Shown: piece after piece, positions 21,078-34,891 of the stretch
How positions within the stretch are numbered: the first letter of the stretch is position 1
How the letters are laid out: each line of letters opens with the position of its first letter
NCBI GenBank assembly: GCA_032716605.1
Contig: CM064506.1
Span: 589,051-653,050, forward strand
DNA: 64,000 bases
From: Paralithodes platypus
Taxonomy: Eukaryota; Arthropoda; Malacostraca; Decapoda; Lithodidae
Direction: 5' to 3'
Position numbers and translations under genes: made by a program
Notes under the pieces: generated by a model
Databases searched by the model: none
Told to the model about the DNA's origin: nothing
What the model saw: only the letters and a program-made list of their open reading frames with translations

Positions 21078-21816
21078 CTTTCTATTCATCCACCTGACCC
21101 CAACACCGCAGTAAACCGGCATTATCTTGTTTGTCGTTATCATAACGTTATTCAAGCCACATTATCCTGTAAAGTAGAGGCCAAGTGTTACGGTAGCCTA
21201 AACTGTATGGTCGATGCCCTCATAATTGCACCATACTTACATGCTATACACAGCAGTTTATATTTGCAATTTGTAATGTAAACTACTCCATCGTAAAATA
21301 TAATATACAAATGTATAGATTTACACATTTGGAAAATCGCTTGCGTATGTACAGACACGTCACTGCCTACTGGGTAAATAGCCACAATTGGGGATAATAC
21401 ATGCATTGGGTTCTAAAATGGCTGTTACATCGATGGCCATACATTGCCTGTCTTATGGGACCATTCTGGATAGTGTTACTGCCTTCCTAACTCTAACTCT
21501 CTTCTTCTTGCATCCCTTGTATCTCCTTTTCGTTGGTCGCTTCCACTTCATCACATATTATCACATGTTTCCTTCTTTCTTTTGTACACTAACTACATTT
21601 CATAACCTAAATTTCGTGGTATTTATATAATGGCTTTAGTTTTCAAATTTTTAACCATAATTTAAGCTTTTATTCTCTAAATAATGTTTCCTAATACCTA
21701 TCTATATATATATATATATATCATAAATATTTATATATCGGTATATGTTTAGTGCTAAATGAAAGATAACACCAACATCTAGAAAAGCATGAAAATCATA
21801 ATTGTCCAAACTGTAG
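21078..21816. other. AT-rich intergenic DNA, nothing recognised
   Basis: No convincing gene. A short TA tract lies near 21703-21721. Confidence 0.45.
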
Positions 21817-22075
21817 TTGTTGTTCCCCGAGCTGCCTGGCCGAGCAGCCCCAAGGCCCCGAGCAAGGCCCTGGCCATAACTGAGCGCCCCCACAGAACCC
21901 TCCCTGTCTACCACAATAAAGCCTGAGTGACCGAAGCCACTCCATGGCGAGGAGCTGAGGAGGGTGCGGAAATGCCCAGGAAACCAAAGCCCCACCCAGG
22001 GCCCTGTGCCCCTCAGCAATTATGAAGAGAAAGTTGAGAGGCAAAGGAAAATGTGACGCTTTGGCTTCCAATCTT
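21817..22075. other. GC-rich island of unknown nature
   Basis: GC content rises sharply against AT-rich flanks (CCGAGCTGCCTGGCCGAGC, then CCCCAAGGCCCCGAG). Frames of about 90-105 aa cross it on the minus strand but show no domain I know and no start or splice context. It could be a degraded exon or a fragment of a GC-rich transposon. Confidence 0.3.
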
Positions 22076-23820
22076 GGTAGATTGGGAGGTCAATCCACGG
22101 AAGAGACACCGTCACTTGAGATCTAGCAAATATTTAAGTAAAAGGAACAGTCAGAGTAAGCTATGGGTATGGCAGAGATCGCTCAGTTCTCACTCTGATA
22201 GACCAGCCCATCACCACATGACTAGAACCCAATCTTCTCAGCTTCAGCTAGGAAAGGCCCTAGAAAGCCGCCAAACTGTAGTAAAACTGAACGGTATAGG
22301 CTATACTGTACTGTACATACTTAGTTGGTTGATTTTCGTTGTATACTGTATAATTATATAAATATAAACTCTTTTTCATGTTCCTATAAGTTCATAAAAG
22401 TAGAATATAGTTATTTATCTATATCGGCCAAAAATCTTCTAAAACATTAACATTACTTGTACACAAGTTAGTGCAATAATTTGTTCCGCATTGGCATTGG
22501 AAACTAAACTGAAGGTAGATTACTTTACGTTGCTGATATTTTATAAAAAGCTTGCATTCAGAAGCTGCACGATACCATCATAATTTTGTGAAAGTATTAC
22601 TGAGAAAATTGCTGGTGGCCTGAAAGTATTATTGAGAAAATTGCTGGTGGCCTTCCACCTTTACCTAAAAGATTTTGTGTCGGGACTAGAGCAAAATCAA
22701 GCCCCTTTCTTTCATCTTTCATATTATTGCGAAACCAAATTGCATTTGGTTCTTGCAAAACACTCTGTTAGCACGTTCACCGTACTCCAGAGTTATATTA
22801 TTCCCTGAAGCAATAACAAATATCCTCACTGCATGTCAGATATTATATATCAGCAACTTCTCTTGTCCACTTGAATAATGATGACACAATATCCCCGTGA
22901 TTTGAAATTACACATCGATCCTGTGTGTCATCGTATGTTCTTAAGGTACCGGTATATAATAGTTTATTATCATTATCATTATATTGTATTCATCTTATGC
23001 TATGATATTCTATTCCATTTTAATCCAATAAATAACACATGGTTATGATATTGGAGGAATTAATTTGATTTTGCACATACAATAGTGGTATATGTTCTGA
23101 TGATGTATTATGTCACAGTGTATTAATATTTATTTATCGTATTATGCAATGCGAATCAGTTATATTATTGTTATTTTAATTTCGGTGTGCAGGCTCTGAC
23201 AACATTCATCTGAAATCAGGTTTAATCAAACTTTTGTGTACGTCGAACAAAGAATGTCTTATATTCATGCCGGGGTTTAGGAACTGTTTAAATTAAAAAC
23301 TTATGTCATAACTCAATTTGCTTAGGCAAGTAGCAATATAAATCCGAGATTCTTGAATACATAATTGTTTAGCCTATTCATATTGCTCGTTATTGCTTCT
23401 AATTATCTGGATATTGGCTTTTTCGCTGTATTAATTAGTTGCTGGAATTGTTGTCATTTGTGTTCGTTGTTGTACCTCTTGTTGTTGATGATGATATAAT
23501 GTGTTGTTGTTGTTGATGTCAATGTTGTTGTTGTTGTGTTGTGAGTGTTGGTGATGTTGTTATGGTTGATGTTGGTGTTTGTGTTGCTGTTAATGTTGTG
23601 GAAATTACTACGCTGTATTTTGTTAGTTATTACTGTATGTAGCAAATACAGTATATTTGTATGTGGCAGGCTTGTTTGTGTGTGTGGTGTGTGTGTGTGT
23701 GTTTGTTTTGTATTTTGGTTTGTTTTCCTTATTCCACCAGAAGCAGCCTCTCAATAATTATAAGGTAATTTGTTGTTTGGCTTCAATTATATTCCATTGT
23801 ACTTTGACTTGTCTCTAAGC
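22076..23820. other. AT-rich intergenic DNA with small repeats
   Basis: Holds a 32-bp tandem duplication at 22589-22652 (TGAAAGTATTA(C/T)TGAGAAAA unit) and a degenerate TTG trinucleotide region at 23455-23610 with a short GT tract near 23680-23702. No gene was recognised. Confidence 0.5.
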
Positions 23821-24146
23821 TTAAGGGGAGATTTCCACTTGAGGGATTTTTCTGGACCCCTTTCTCCCCATGTTTAGCCCCATTGCTTTTTTAAGACGTT
23901 TGCCTTATTAATTTGGCGATTTTAAGAACTTTCGACCCATTTCTGGCAATTTTAAGACATTTCGTGCCATTTAAGTGTCGATTTTTGTCTGGCAAACAAT
24001 AGCGAGCCTGTAATTTAAGAGGAACCGGCCTTCGACCGGGAATTTTTCTACCAAAAAATGTACAAATATATCTTGAAAGGGGGTATAGGGGGTGTAATCT
24101 TAAGTTTAATGGACGTCTAGGGAACAAACTAAAAACCTCCCCTTAA
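23821..24146 (+). mobile_element. TTAA family 1, copy G
   Basis: Begins TTAAGGGGAGATTTCC and ends CCTCCCCTTAA. It carries the landmarks ATGTTTAGCCCCATTG, CGGCCTTCGACCGGG and AGTTTAATGGACGTCTAGG. Both TTAA copies are present. Confidence 0.92.
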
Positions 24147-24479
24147 AGGCCATATTTTAAAATAAGGGGGAGGAATTACCTACGAACCTAGCTAACCTCT
24201 AACATCAGTAAACATAAATAACAGTAAAAAGTCTCTAGGGTAGGCCACATAAGAACTGGTAGAGCATCGTGTTCTTTTCTCTTCCTTTTTTACATTTACA
24301 ACAAAGACAGAGGAAATCGAGCCCCTTCCTTAGCTTAAAGTTTATTATACCGCCCAAAGAAAAGTGGGATAGATCCTGCTCGAAAACAGAGAAAGCTGAA
24401 AAACAATGCCGGAGCAGAACAAAAGGTTAGAAGATAATAACTGATAAGCCAAGACAGGAGGCACAGGAGGAGGAGAAGG

Positions 24480-24814
24480 TTAAAGGGAGGTTTATATATT
24501 GTTCCATAGACCTCCAACAAGCTTATATTTACACACCCTGGACCCCCTTTCAAGATATATTTGTACATTTTTCGGTAGAAAAATGTCCCGGCCGAAGGCC
24601 GCTTCCTTATAAATTATAGGCTCGCTATCGCTCACCAGGAACAAAATCGACACACAATGTCAAGAGGTCTTAAAATCGACAGAAATGGGGTGAAAATTCT
24701 TAAAAATCACCAAATTAATGGGGGGAACATCTTAAAATCTCAAAAGCAATGGGGCTAAACATGAGGGAGAAAGAGGTCAGGAAAAAAGTCCCTCAAGTGG
24801 ATATCTCCCCTTAA
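24480..24814 (-). mobile_element. TTAA family 1, copy H (reverse)
   Basis: Left TTAA 24480-24483 followed by AGGGAGG; right end ATCTCCCC followed by TTAA (24811-24814). It carries reversed landmarks including CCCGGCCGAAGGCCG and CTCGCTATCGCTCACCAGGA. Terminal sequence CTCAAGTGGATATCTCCCC links it to copies G and J as a subfamily. Confidence 0.92.
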
Positions 24815-24872
24815 TTAAGGAAGTTGTAGATAGTGATAACGAGGAACAGGTTGAAAGAGGGAGAAGAGAAAC

Positions 24873-25084
<212 letters not shown>

Positions 25085-25334
25085 TTACCACTGTCCCTTT
25101 CAACCAACACAGTTCAGCCAAACATCCTGACCTAATTAATGGGTGTGGGGTCTTTATTCTGGTCCCCCTTCTTCCTCATGTGTAGCCCTATTGGTTTTCA
25201 GATATTATAACGTTCGACCCATTAGTTTTGTGATTTTAAGACCTTCCACCCCATTACTTCGCAATATTACGACTGTTCGTGACATTTAGGTATCGATAGT
25301 TTCCTGGCGAGCGATAGCGAGCCTGTAATTTAAA

Positions 25335-25694
25335 AGAAAGCAGCCTTCGCCGGGACATTATGCTATAAAGCAGCCTTCGCCGGGACATTATGCTATAAAG
25401 CAGCCTTCGCCGGGACATTATGCTATAAAGCAGCCTTCGCCGGGACATTATGCTATAAAGCAGCCTTCGCCGGGACATTATGCTATAAAGCAGCCTTCGC
25501 CGGGACATTATGCTATAAAGCAGCCTTCGCCGGGACATTATGCTTTAAAGCAGCCTTCGCCGGGACATTATGCTATAAAGCAGCCTTCGCCGGGACATTA
25601 TGCTATAAAGCAGCCTTCGCCGGGACATTATGCTTTAAAGCAGCCTTCGCCGGGACATTATGCTATAAAGCAGCCTTCGCCGGGACATTATGCT
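25335..25694 (+). repeat. 30-bp minisatellite x12 inside copy I
   Basis: Twelve 30-bp units (CAGCCTTCGCCGGGACATTA core, then TGCTATAAAG or TGCTTTAAAG). The unit derives from the CGGCCTTCGGCCGGGACATT palindrome region of the host element. Since 30 is a multiple of 3, one minus-strand frame repeats a 10-residue motif; no protein is inferred. Confidence 0.98.
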
Positions 25695-25743
25695 TTAAAA
25701 TGTACAAATTGATCTTGAAGGAGGGTCTTGTGGGGTGTATTTT

Positions 25744-26858
25744 GGAAGCTTGATGGAGGTCTAGGGAGGAAACTAAAAGCTTGATGGAGGTCTAGGGAGG
25801 AAACTAAAAGCTTGATGGAGGTCTAGGGAGGAAACTAAAAGCTTGATGGAGGTCTAGGGAGGAAACTAAAACCTTGATGGAGGTCTAGGGAGGAAACTAA
25901 AAGCTTGATGGAGGTCTAGGGAGGAAACTAAAAGCTTGATGGAGGTCTAGGGAGGAAACTAAAAGCTTGATGGAGGTATAGGGAGGAAACTAAAAGCTTG
26001 ATGGAGGTCTAGGGAGGAAACTAAAAGCTTGATGGAGGTCTAGGGAGGAAACTAAAAGCTTGATGGAGGTCTAGGGAGGAAACTAAAAGCTTGATGGAGG
26101 TCTAGGGAGGAAACTAAAAGCTTGATGGAGGTCTAGGGAGGAAACTAAAAGCTTGATGGAGGTCTAGGGAGGAAACTAAAAGCTTGATGGAGGTCTAGGG
26201 AGGAAACTAAAAGCTTGATGGAGGTCTAGGGAGGAAACTAAAAGCTTGATGGAGGGCTAGGGAGGAAACTAAAAGCTTGATGGAGGTCTAGGGAGGAAAT
26301 TAAAAGCTTGATGGAGGTCTAGGGAGGAAACTAAAAGCTTGATGGAGGTCTAGGGAGGAAACTAAAAGCTTGATGGAGGTCTAGGGAGGAAACTAAAAGC
26401 TTGATGGAGGTCTAGGGAGGAAACTAAAAGCTTGATGGAGGTCTAGGGAGGAAACTAAAAGCTTGATGGAGGTCTAGGGAGGAAACTAAAAGCTTGATGG
26501 AGGTCTAGGGAGGAAACTAAAAGCTTGATGGAGGTCTAGGGAGGAAACTAAAAGCTTGATGGAGGTCTAGGGAGGAAACTAAAAGCTTGATGGAGGTCTA
26601 GGGAGGAAACTAAAAGCTTGATGGAGGTCTAGGGAGGAAACTAAAAGCTTGATGGAGGTCTAGGGAGGAAACTAAAAGCTTGATGGAGGTCTAGGGAGGA
26701 AACTAAAAGCTTGATGGAGATCTAGGGAGGAAACTAAAAGCTGATGGAGGTCTAGGGAGGAAACTAAAAGCTTGATGGAGGTCTAGGGAGGAAACTCAAA
26801 GCTTGATGGAGCTCTAGGGAGGAAACTAAAAGCTTGATGGAGGTCTAGGGAGGAACCT
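25744..26858 (+). repeat. 31-bp minisatellite x36 inside copy I
   Basis: About 36 units of 31 bp (AAAAGCTTGATGGAGGTCTA, then GGGAGGAAACT). Sporadic variants include ACCTTGATGG near 25871, GGAGGGCTAGG near 26252, a one-base deletion near 26740 and GGAACCT in the last unit. Every other family-1 copy has this unit once. Confidence 0.98.
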
Positions 26859-26910
26859 AAAAGAATTATAAGCAAATACATAAATGAGCCAATAATTACG
26901 TCCATCCCCC

Positions 26911-27247
26911 TTAAGGGGAGGTATTTAGTTTCTTCCCTAGAACTCCATCAAGCTTAAAATTACACCCCCTAGACCCCCTTTCAAGATAAATTTGTACATT
27001 TTTCGGTAGAAAAATTTCCCAGCCGAAGGCCGGTTCCTCTCAAATTACAGGCTCGCTATCGCTCGCCAGGAAAATATCGACACCTAAATGGTACGAAAGT
27101 TCTTAAAATTGACAGAAATGGGGCGAAAGTTCTTAAAATCGCCAAACTAAAGTGGGCGAGCGTCTTAAAATGTGAAAAGCAATGGGGCTAAACATGAGAG
27201 AGAAAGGGGTCCATAAAAAAATCCCTCAAGTGGAAATCTCCCCTTAA
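26911..27247 (-). mobile_element. TTAA family 1, copy J (reverse), sharing TTAA with copy I
   Basis: TTAA 26911-26914 ends copy I and begins this one (TTAAGGGGAGGTATTTAG). The far end is TGGAAATCTCCCC followed by TTAA (27244-27247). It carries reversed landmarks throughout, including CCAGCCGAAGGCCGG. Copies I and J are arranged tail to tail. Confidence 0.93.
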
Positions 27248-27254
27248 GCGAATA

Positions 27255-28068
27255 ATGTTCATTGTTCACGCCCTCTGGTTCCCCTGGCTTTATGTTCATT
27301 GTTCACGCCCTCTGGTTCCCCTGGCTTTATGTTCATTGTTCACGCCCTCTGGTTCCCCTGGCTTTATGTTCATTGTTCACGCCCTCTGGTTCCCCTGGCT
27401 TTATGTTCATTGTTCACGCCCTCTGGTTCCCCTGGCTTTATGTTCATTGTTCACGCCCTCTGGTTCCCCTGGCTTTATGTTCATTGTTCACGCCCTCTGG
27501 TTCCCTTGGCTTTATGTTCATTGTTCACGCCCTCTGGTTCCCCTGGCTTTATGTTCATTGTTCACGCCCTCTGGTTCCCCTGGCTTTATGTTCATTGTTC
27601 ACGCCCTCTGGTTCCCCTGGCTTTATGTTCATTGTTCACGCCCTCTGGTTCCCCTGGCTTTATGTTCATTGTTCACGCCCTCTGGTTCCCCTGGCTTTAT
27701 GTTCATTGTTCACGCCCTCTGGTTCCCCTGGCTTTATGTTCATTGTTCACGCCCTCTGGTTCCCCTGGCTTTATGTTCATTGTTCACGCCCTCTGGTTCC
27801 CCTGGCTTTATGTTCATTGTTCACGCCCTCTGGTTCCCCTGGCTTTATGTTCATTGTTCACGCCCTCTGGTTCCCCTGGCTTTATGTTCATTGTTCACGC
27901 CCTCTGGTTCCCCTGACTTTATGTTCATTGTTCACGCCCTCTGGTTCCCCTGGCTTTATGTACATTGTTCACGCCCTCTGGTTCCCCTGACTTTATGTTC
28001 ATTGTTCACGCCCTCTGGTTCCCCTGGCTTTATGTTCATTGTTCACGCCCTCTGGTTCCCCTGACTTT
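27255..28068. repeat. 37-bp minisatellite, 22 copies
   Basis: Twenty-two units of 37 bp (TTTATGTTCATTGTTCACGC, then CCTCTGGTTCCCCTGGC), with a few substitutions (CTGAC for CTGGC near 27915, 27990 and 28061; TACATT near 27961). All three plus-strand frames stay open for 205-269 codons, because the unit has no stop in any phase. This is not evidence of a protein. Confidence 0.98.
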
Positions 28069-28353
28069 ATGTATTATTGTGTTTGTTCTTTGTATCATTT
28101 TCTATTCGCTAAGTAAAACATGACCCCTTGGTGAGTGAATAAAGGTAATCCAGTGTCATATATATTATATCCACCCATAATAGCTGTGCTAACGGTTAAT
28201 TTATGTTATTATATTATTCAAACTAATAATTAGATTACTTAATAAGGCAGTCGTACACAAGCCTAATAATGCGTAGAATATCCAAGGTTGATTTCTTGAC
28301 TGGCCACCTGACTGATAATACCACAGAGGAACACTGATGGTTCTGTGTTGTAT

Positions 28354-31300
28354 ACCATCATACTGTTAACCAACACCACCACTACCACCACCATACACCA
28401 CTATCATACACCACTACATCATAAACCATCATACTGTAAACCAACACCATACACCACCACATCATATACCGGTAGCCTACCATCATACTGTAAACCAACA
28501 CCACCACTACCACCACCATACACCACTACATCATAAACCATCATACTGTAAACCAACACCATACACCACCACATCATATACCAGTAGCCTACCATCATAC
28601 TGTAAACCAACACCACCACTACCACCACCATACACCACTATCATACACCACTACATCATAAACCATCATACTGTAAACCAACACCATACACCACCATCAT
28701 ATACCAGTAGCCTACCATCATACTGTAAACCAACACCACCACTACCACCACCATACACCACTATCATACACCACTACATCATAAACCATCATACTGTAAA
28801 CCAACACCATACACCACCACATCATATACCAGTAGCCTACCATCATACTGTAAACCAACACCACCACCATACACCACTATCATACACCACTACATCATAA
28901 ACCATCATACTGTAAACCAACACCACCACTACCACCACCATACACCACTATCATACACCACTACATCATAAACCATCATACTGTAAACCAACACCATACA
29001 CCACCACATCATATACCAGTAGCCTACCATCATACTGTAAACCAACACCACCACTACCACCACCATACACCACTATCATACACCACTACATCATAAACCA
29101 TCATACTGTAGACCAACACCATACACCACCACATCATATACCAGTAGCCTACCATCATACTGTAAACCAACACCACCACCATACACCACTACCATACACC
29201 ACTACATCATAAACCATCATACTGTTAACCAACACCACCACTACCACCACCATACACCACTATCATACACCACTACATCATAAACCATCATACTGTTAAC
29301 CAACACCACCACTACCACCACCATACACCACTATCATACACCACTACATCATAAACCATCATACTGTTAACCAACACCACCACTACCACCACCATACACC
29401 ACTACATCATAAACCATCATACTGTAAACCAACACCATACACCACCACATCATATACCGGTAGCCTACCATCATACTGTAAACCAACACCACCACTACCA
29501 CCACCATAGACCACTACACATCATAAACCATCATACTGTAAACCAACACCATACACCACCACATCATATACCAGTAGCCTACCATCATACTGTAAACCAA
29601 CACCACCACTACCACCACCATACACCACTATCATACACCACTACATCATAAACCATCATACTGTAAACCAACACCATACACCACCACATCATATACCAGT
29701 AGCCTACCATCATACTGTAAACCAACACCACCACTACCACCACCATACACCACTATCATACACCACTACATCATAAACCATCATACTGTAAACCAACACC
29801 ATACACCACCACATCATATACCAGTAGCCTACCATAATACTGTAAACCAACACCACCACTACCACCACCATACACCACTATCATACACCACTACATCATA
29901 AACCATCATACTGTAAACCAACACCACTACCACCACCATACACCACTATCATACACCACTACATCATAAACCATCATACTGTAAACCAACACCATACACC
30001 ACCACATCATATACCAGTAGCCTACCATCATACTGTAAACCAACACCACCACTACCACCACCATACACCACTATCATACACCACTACATCATAAACCATC
30101 ATACTGTAGACCAACACCATACACCACCACATCATATACCAGTAGCCTACCATCATACTGTAAACCAACACCACCACCATACACCACTACCATACACCAC
30201 TACATCATAAACCATCATACTGTTAACCAACACCACCACTACCATCACCATACACCACTATCGTACACCACTACATCATAAACCATCATACTGTTAACCA
30301 ACACCACCACTACCACCACCATACACCACTATCATACACCACTACATCATAAACCATCATACTGTTAACCAACACCACTACCACCACCATACACCACTAT
30401 CATACACCACTACATCATAAACCATCATACTGTTAACCAACACCACCACTACCACCACCATACACCACTACATCATAAACCATCATACTGTAAACCAACA
30501 CCATACACCACCACATCATATACCGGTAGCCTACCATCATACTGTAAACCAACACCACCACTACCACCACCATACACCACTACATCATAAACCATCATAC
30601 TGTAAACCAACACAACCACTACCACCACCATACACCACTACATCATAAACCATCATACTGTTAACCAACACCACCACTACCACCACCATACACCACTACA
30701 TCATAAACCATCATACTGTTACCAACACCACCACTACCACCACCATACACCACTACCATACACCACTACATCATAAACCAACACCATACACCACCACATG
30801 ATATACCGGTAGCCTACCATCATACTGTAAACCAACACCACCACTACCACCACCATACACCACTACATCATAAACCATGATACTGTAAACCAACACAACC
30901 ACTACCATCACTATACACCACTACATCATAAACCATCATACTGTTAACCAACACCACCACTACCACCACCATACACCACTATCATACACCACTACATCAT
31001 AAACCATCATACTGTTAACCAACACAACCACTACCACCATACACCACTATCATACACCACTACATCATAAACCATCATACTGTTAACCAACACAACCACT
31101 ACCACCACCATACACCACTATCATACACCAGTACATCATAAACCATCATACTGTAAACCAACACCATACACCACCACATCATATACCAGTAGCCTACCAT
31201 CATACTGTTAACCAACACCACCCCTACCACCACCATACACCACTACATCGTAAACCATCATACTGTTAACCAACACCACCACTACCTCCACCATACACCA

Positions 31301-33856
31301 CTACATCATAAACCATCATACTGTAAACCAACACCATACACCACCACATCATATACCGGTAGCCTACCATCATACTGTAAACCAACACTATACACCACCA
31401 CATCATATACCGGTAGCCTACCATCATACTGTTAACCAACACCATACACCACCACATCATATACCAGTAGCCTACCATCATACTGTTAACCAACACCACC
31501 ATACACCACTACCATACACCACTACATCATAAACCATCATACTGTAAACCAACACCATACACCACCACATCATATACCGGTAGCCTACCATCATACTGTT
31601 AACCAACACCACCACTACCACATCATATACCGGTAGCCTACCATCATACTGTAAACCAACACCATACACCACCACATCATATACCACTAGCCTACCATCA
31701 TACTGTTAACCAACACCACCACTACCACCACCATACACCACTACCATACACCACTACATCATAAACCATCATACTGTAAACCAACACCATACACCACCAC
31801 ATCATATACCGGTAGCCTACCATCATACTGTAAACCAACACCACCACTACCACCACCATTCACCACTATCATACACCACTACATCATAAACCATAATACT
31901 GTAAACCAACACCATACACCACCACATCATATACCAGTAGCCTACACCACTACATCATAAACCATCATACTGTAAACCAACACCACCACTACCACCACCA
32001 TACACCACTACATCATAAACCATCATACTGTAAACCAACACCATACACCACCACATCATATACCGGTAGCCTACCATCATACTGTAAACCAACACCACCA
32101 CTACCACCACCATACACCACTACATCATAAACCATCATAATGTAAACCAACACCATTCACCACCACATCATATACCAGTAGCCTACCATCATACTGTAAA
32201 CCAACACCACCACTACCACCACCATACACCACTACATCATAAACCATCATACTGTTAACCAACACCATACACCACCACATCATATACCGGTAGCCTACCA
32301 TCATACTGTAAACCAACACCACCACTACCACCACCATACACCACTATCATACACCACTACATCATAAACCATCATACTGTAAACCAACACCACCACAACC
32401 ACCACCACCATACACCACTATCATACACCACTACATCATAAACCATCATATTGTTAACCAACACCACCACTACCACCACCATACACCACTACATCATAAA
32501 CCATCATACTGTAAACCAACACCACCACTACCACCACCATACACCACTACATCATAAACCATCATACTGTAAACCAACACCATACACCACCACATCATAT
32601 ACCGGTAGCCTACCATCATACTGTAAACCAACACCACCCCTACCACCACCATACACCACTACATCATAAACCATCATACTGTTAACCAACACCACCACTA
32701 CCACCACCATACACCACTATCATACACCACTACATCATAAACCATCATACTGTAAACCAACACCACCACTACCACCACTATCATACACCACTACATCATA
32801 AACCATCATACTGTAAACCAACACCATACACCACCACATCATATACCGGTAGCCTACCATCATACTGTAAACCAACACCACCCCTACCACCACCATACAC
32901 CACTACATCATAAACCATCATACTGTTAACCAACACCATACACCACCACATCATATACCGGTAGCCTATCATCATACTGTAAACCAACACCACCACTACC
33001 ACCACCATACACCACTACATCATAAACCATCATACTGTACATCAACACCATACACCACCACATCATATACCGGTAGCCTACCATCATACTGTTAACCAAC
33101 ACCATACACCACCACATCATATACCAGTAGCCTACCATCATACTGTTAACCAACACCACCACTACCACCACCATACACCACTACATCATAAACCATCATA
33201 CTGTAAACCAACACCACCACTACCATCACCATACACCACTATTATACACCACTACATCATAAACCATCATACTGTAAACCAACACCACCACTACCACCAC
33301 CATACACCACTATTATACACCACTACATCATAAACCATCATACTGTAAACCAACACCACCACTACCACCACTATCATACACCACTCCATCATACTGTAAA
33401 CCAACACCACCACTACCACCACCATACAACACTATCATACACCACTACATCATAAACCATCATAATGTAAACCAACACCATACACCACCACATCATATAC
33501 CGGTAGCCTACCATCATACTGTAAACCAACACCATACACCACCACTACCACATCATATACCAGTAGCCTACCATCATACTGTTGACCAACACCATACACC
33601 ACCACTACCACATCATATACCGGTAGCCTACCATCATACTGTTAACCAACCCCATACACCACCACTACCACATCATATACCAGTAGCCTACCATCATACT
33701 GTTAACCAACACCACCACTACCACCACCATACACCACTACCATACACCACCACTACACATCATAAACCATCATACTGTAAACCAACACCATACACCACCA
33801 CATCATATACCGGTAGCCTACCATCATACTGTAAACCAACACCACCCTTACCAACA
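28354..33856. repeat. 5.5-kb CCA-rich satellite with 125-bp higher-order period
   Basis: Two related monomers alternate. Type A (~71 bp) runs from ACCATCATACTGTAAACC through ACCACCACTACCACCACC to CACTACATCATAA. Type B (~54 bp) shares the first 20 bases, then reads CACCATACACCACCACATCA and TATACC(A/G)GTAGCCT. Where they alternate regularly the period is 125 bp (for example 29581, 29706, 29831). Elsewhere A units are doubled or shortened. The plus strand is extremely G-poor. All frames over it (His/Thr/Tyr or Val/Gly/Met-rich) are artefacts. Confidence 0.96.
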
Positions 33857-34490
33857 GTTTGGTAAGTTACGGAACATAACATGAGTTTGAACGCAATTGT
33901 TTATGCTTAGGTTTGAGATATTATACAACAAATTATCCACAATTTACTTCCAGAACATAAACATTGACGGAATTTACCATAATTATTAGTTGGCTATAAC
34001 TAATCGTTTTGACAGCATCAACAACATGTCCAGGTTATATATTACGGTAACCAACTTGCAGACATTACCGAATGTTGTATGAATACGAAGTAACAAATAC
34101 AGAGTAGTATTGCAATAAATATAAACAAACGAATACCTAATAAATAAATACATAATAATAATATTAATAATAATAATAATACATACAATACATACCGGTA
34201 CATAAATAAATAATAAAATTAAGATAAATAATATCCTACAAAAATATATAATAATAAATAAACACATTCCATACATCAACCAGACTCAAAGTATTAATGT
34301 GGACAGCAATATACACCTCTGCATCACACACAGCTTACAGAGATACCCGGTACCTAAATATAAAAGAAGTAATTACTGAACTTTGATATCTGCAATTTCA
34401 TATGGTTATTTGTTATTTCCAATATCAAGACTATCGTGTACACTTATATATCACTACTTTGAATTATGAAGTGCTTATCAATGAACTACT
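33857..34490. other. AT-rich intergenic DNA with AAT repeats
   Basis: A (TAA)n-like run lies near 34152-34182. A 97-aa minus-strand frame is hydrophobic low complexity without a domain. Confidence 0.5.
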
Positions 34491-34548
34491 TTAACCCCTT
34501 TTGTACCGTCGACATCTTCTTTATTTTATTCTGGATACTACAAATCGG
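34491..34548 (+). mobile_element. TTAA family 3, head fragment
   Basis: TTAACCCCTTTTGTACCGTC followed by GACATC and TTTATTTTATTCTGG matches the ends of the elements at 16375 and 59338. It is cut off where family-1 sequence begins. Confidence 0.65.
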
Positions 34549-34810
34549 TTTCAAGATAAATTTGTATATTTTTCGGCAGAAAAATGTGCCAGCTGAAGGC
34601 CGGTTCCTCTTATATTACTGGCTCACAGTCGCTCACCATGAAAAATCGACACCTACTGTAAATGGCACGAATGGTCTTAAAATTCACATAAATGGGACAA
34701 AAGGACTTAAAATCGCCAAACTAATGGACCGAACGTCTTATAATCTGAAAACAAATGGGGCTAATCATGAGGAAGAAGGGGAACCAGAAAAACGACCCAT
34801 CTCCCCTTAA
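34549..34810 (-). mobile_element. TTAA family 1, copy M (reverse, one end missing)
   Basis: Enters at GGTTTCAAGATAAATTTG and carries reversed landmarks to CGACCCATCTCCCC followed by TTAA (34807-34810). The first ~90 bp of the reversed element are replaced by the family-3 fragment. Confidence 0.85.
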
Positions 34811-34891
34811 TCTATGCTACATAAGCAAATAAGGGTACGCAGGTGTGTTTGGCAAATAACACAATAAAGGTGATTATAACTTCCGGCTCGG

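Larger units (their letters stand above)
25136..26914 (+). mobile_element. TTAA family 1, giant copy I with two internal minisatellites
   Basis: Left TTAA 25136-25139, right TTAA 26911-26914. The unexpanded parts match copies A, C and D in order: CCCCCTTCTTCCTCATG, CCTGGCGAGCGATAGCGAGC, TGTACAAATTGATCTTGA, then the terminal AATTACGTCCATCCCCC. Two internal segments that are single-copy in other members are tandemly amplified: a 30-bp unit x12 and a 31-bp unit x36. These stretch a ~350-bp element to 1.78 kb. Confidence 0.93.

Noticed and set aside
27255..28064. Open frames of 205-269 aa on the plus strand
   Set aside because: All three frames are open because the 37-bp unit lacks stops; the peptide is only the translated minisatellite.
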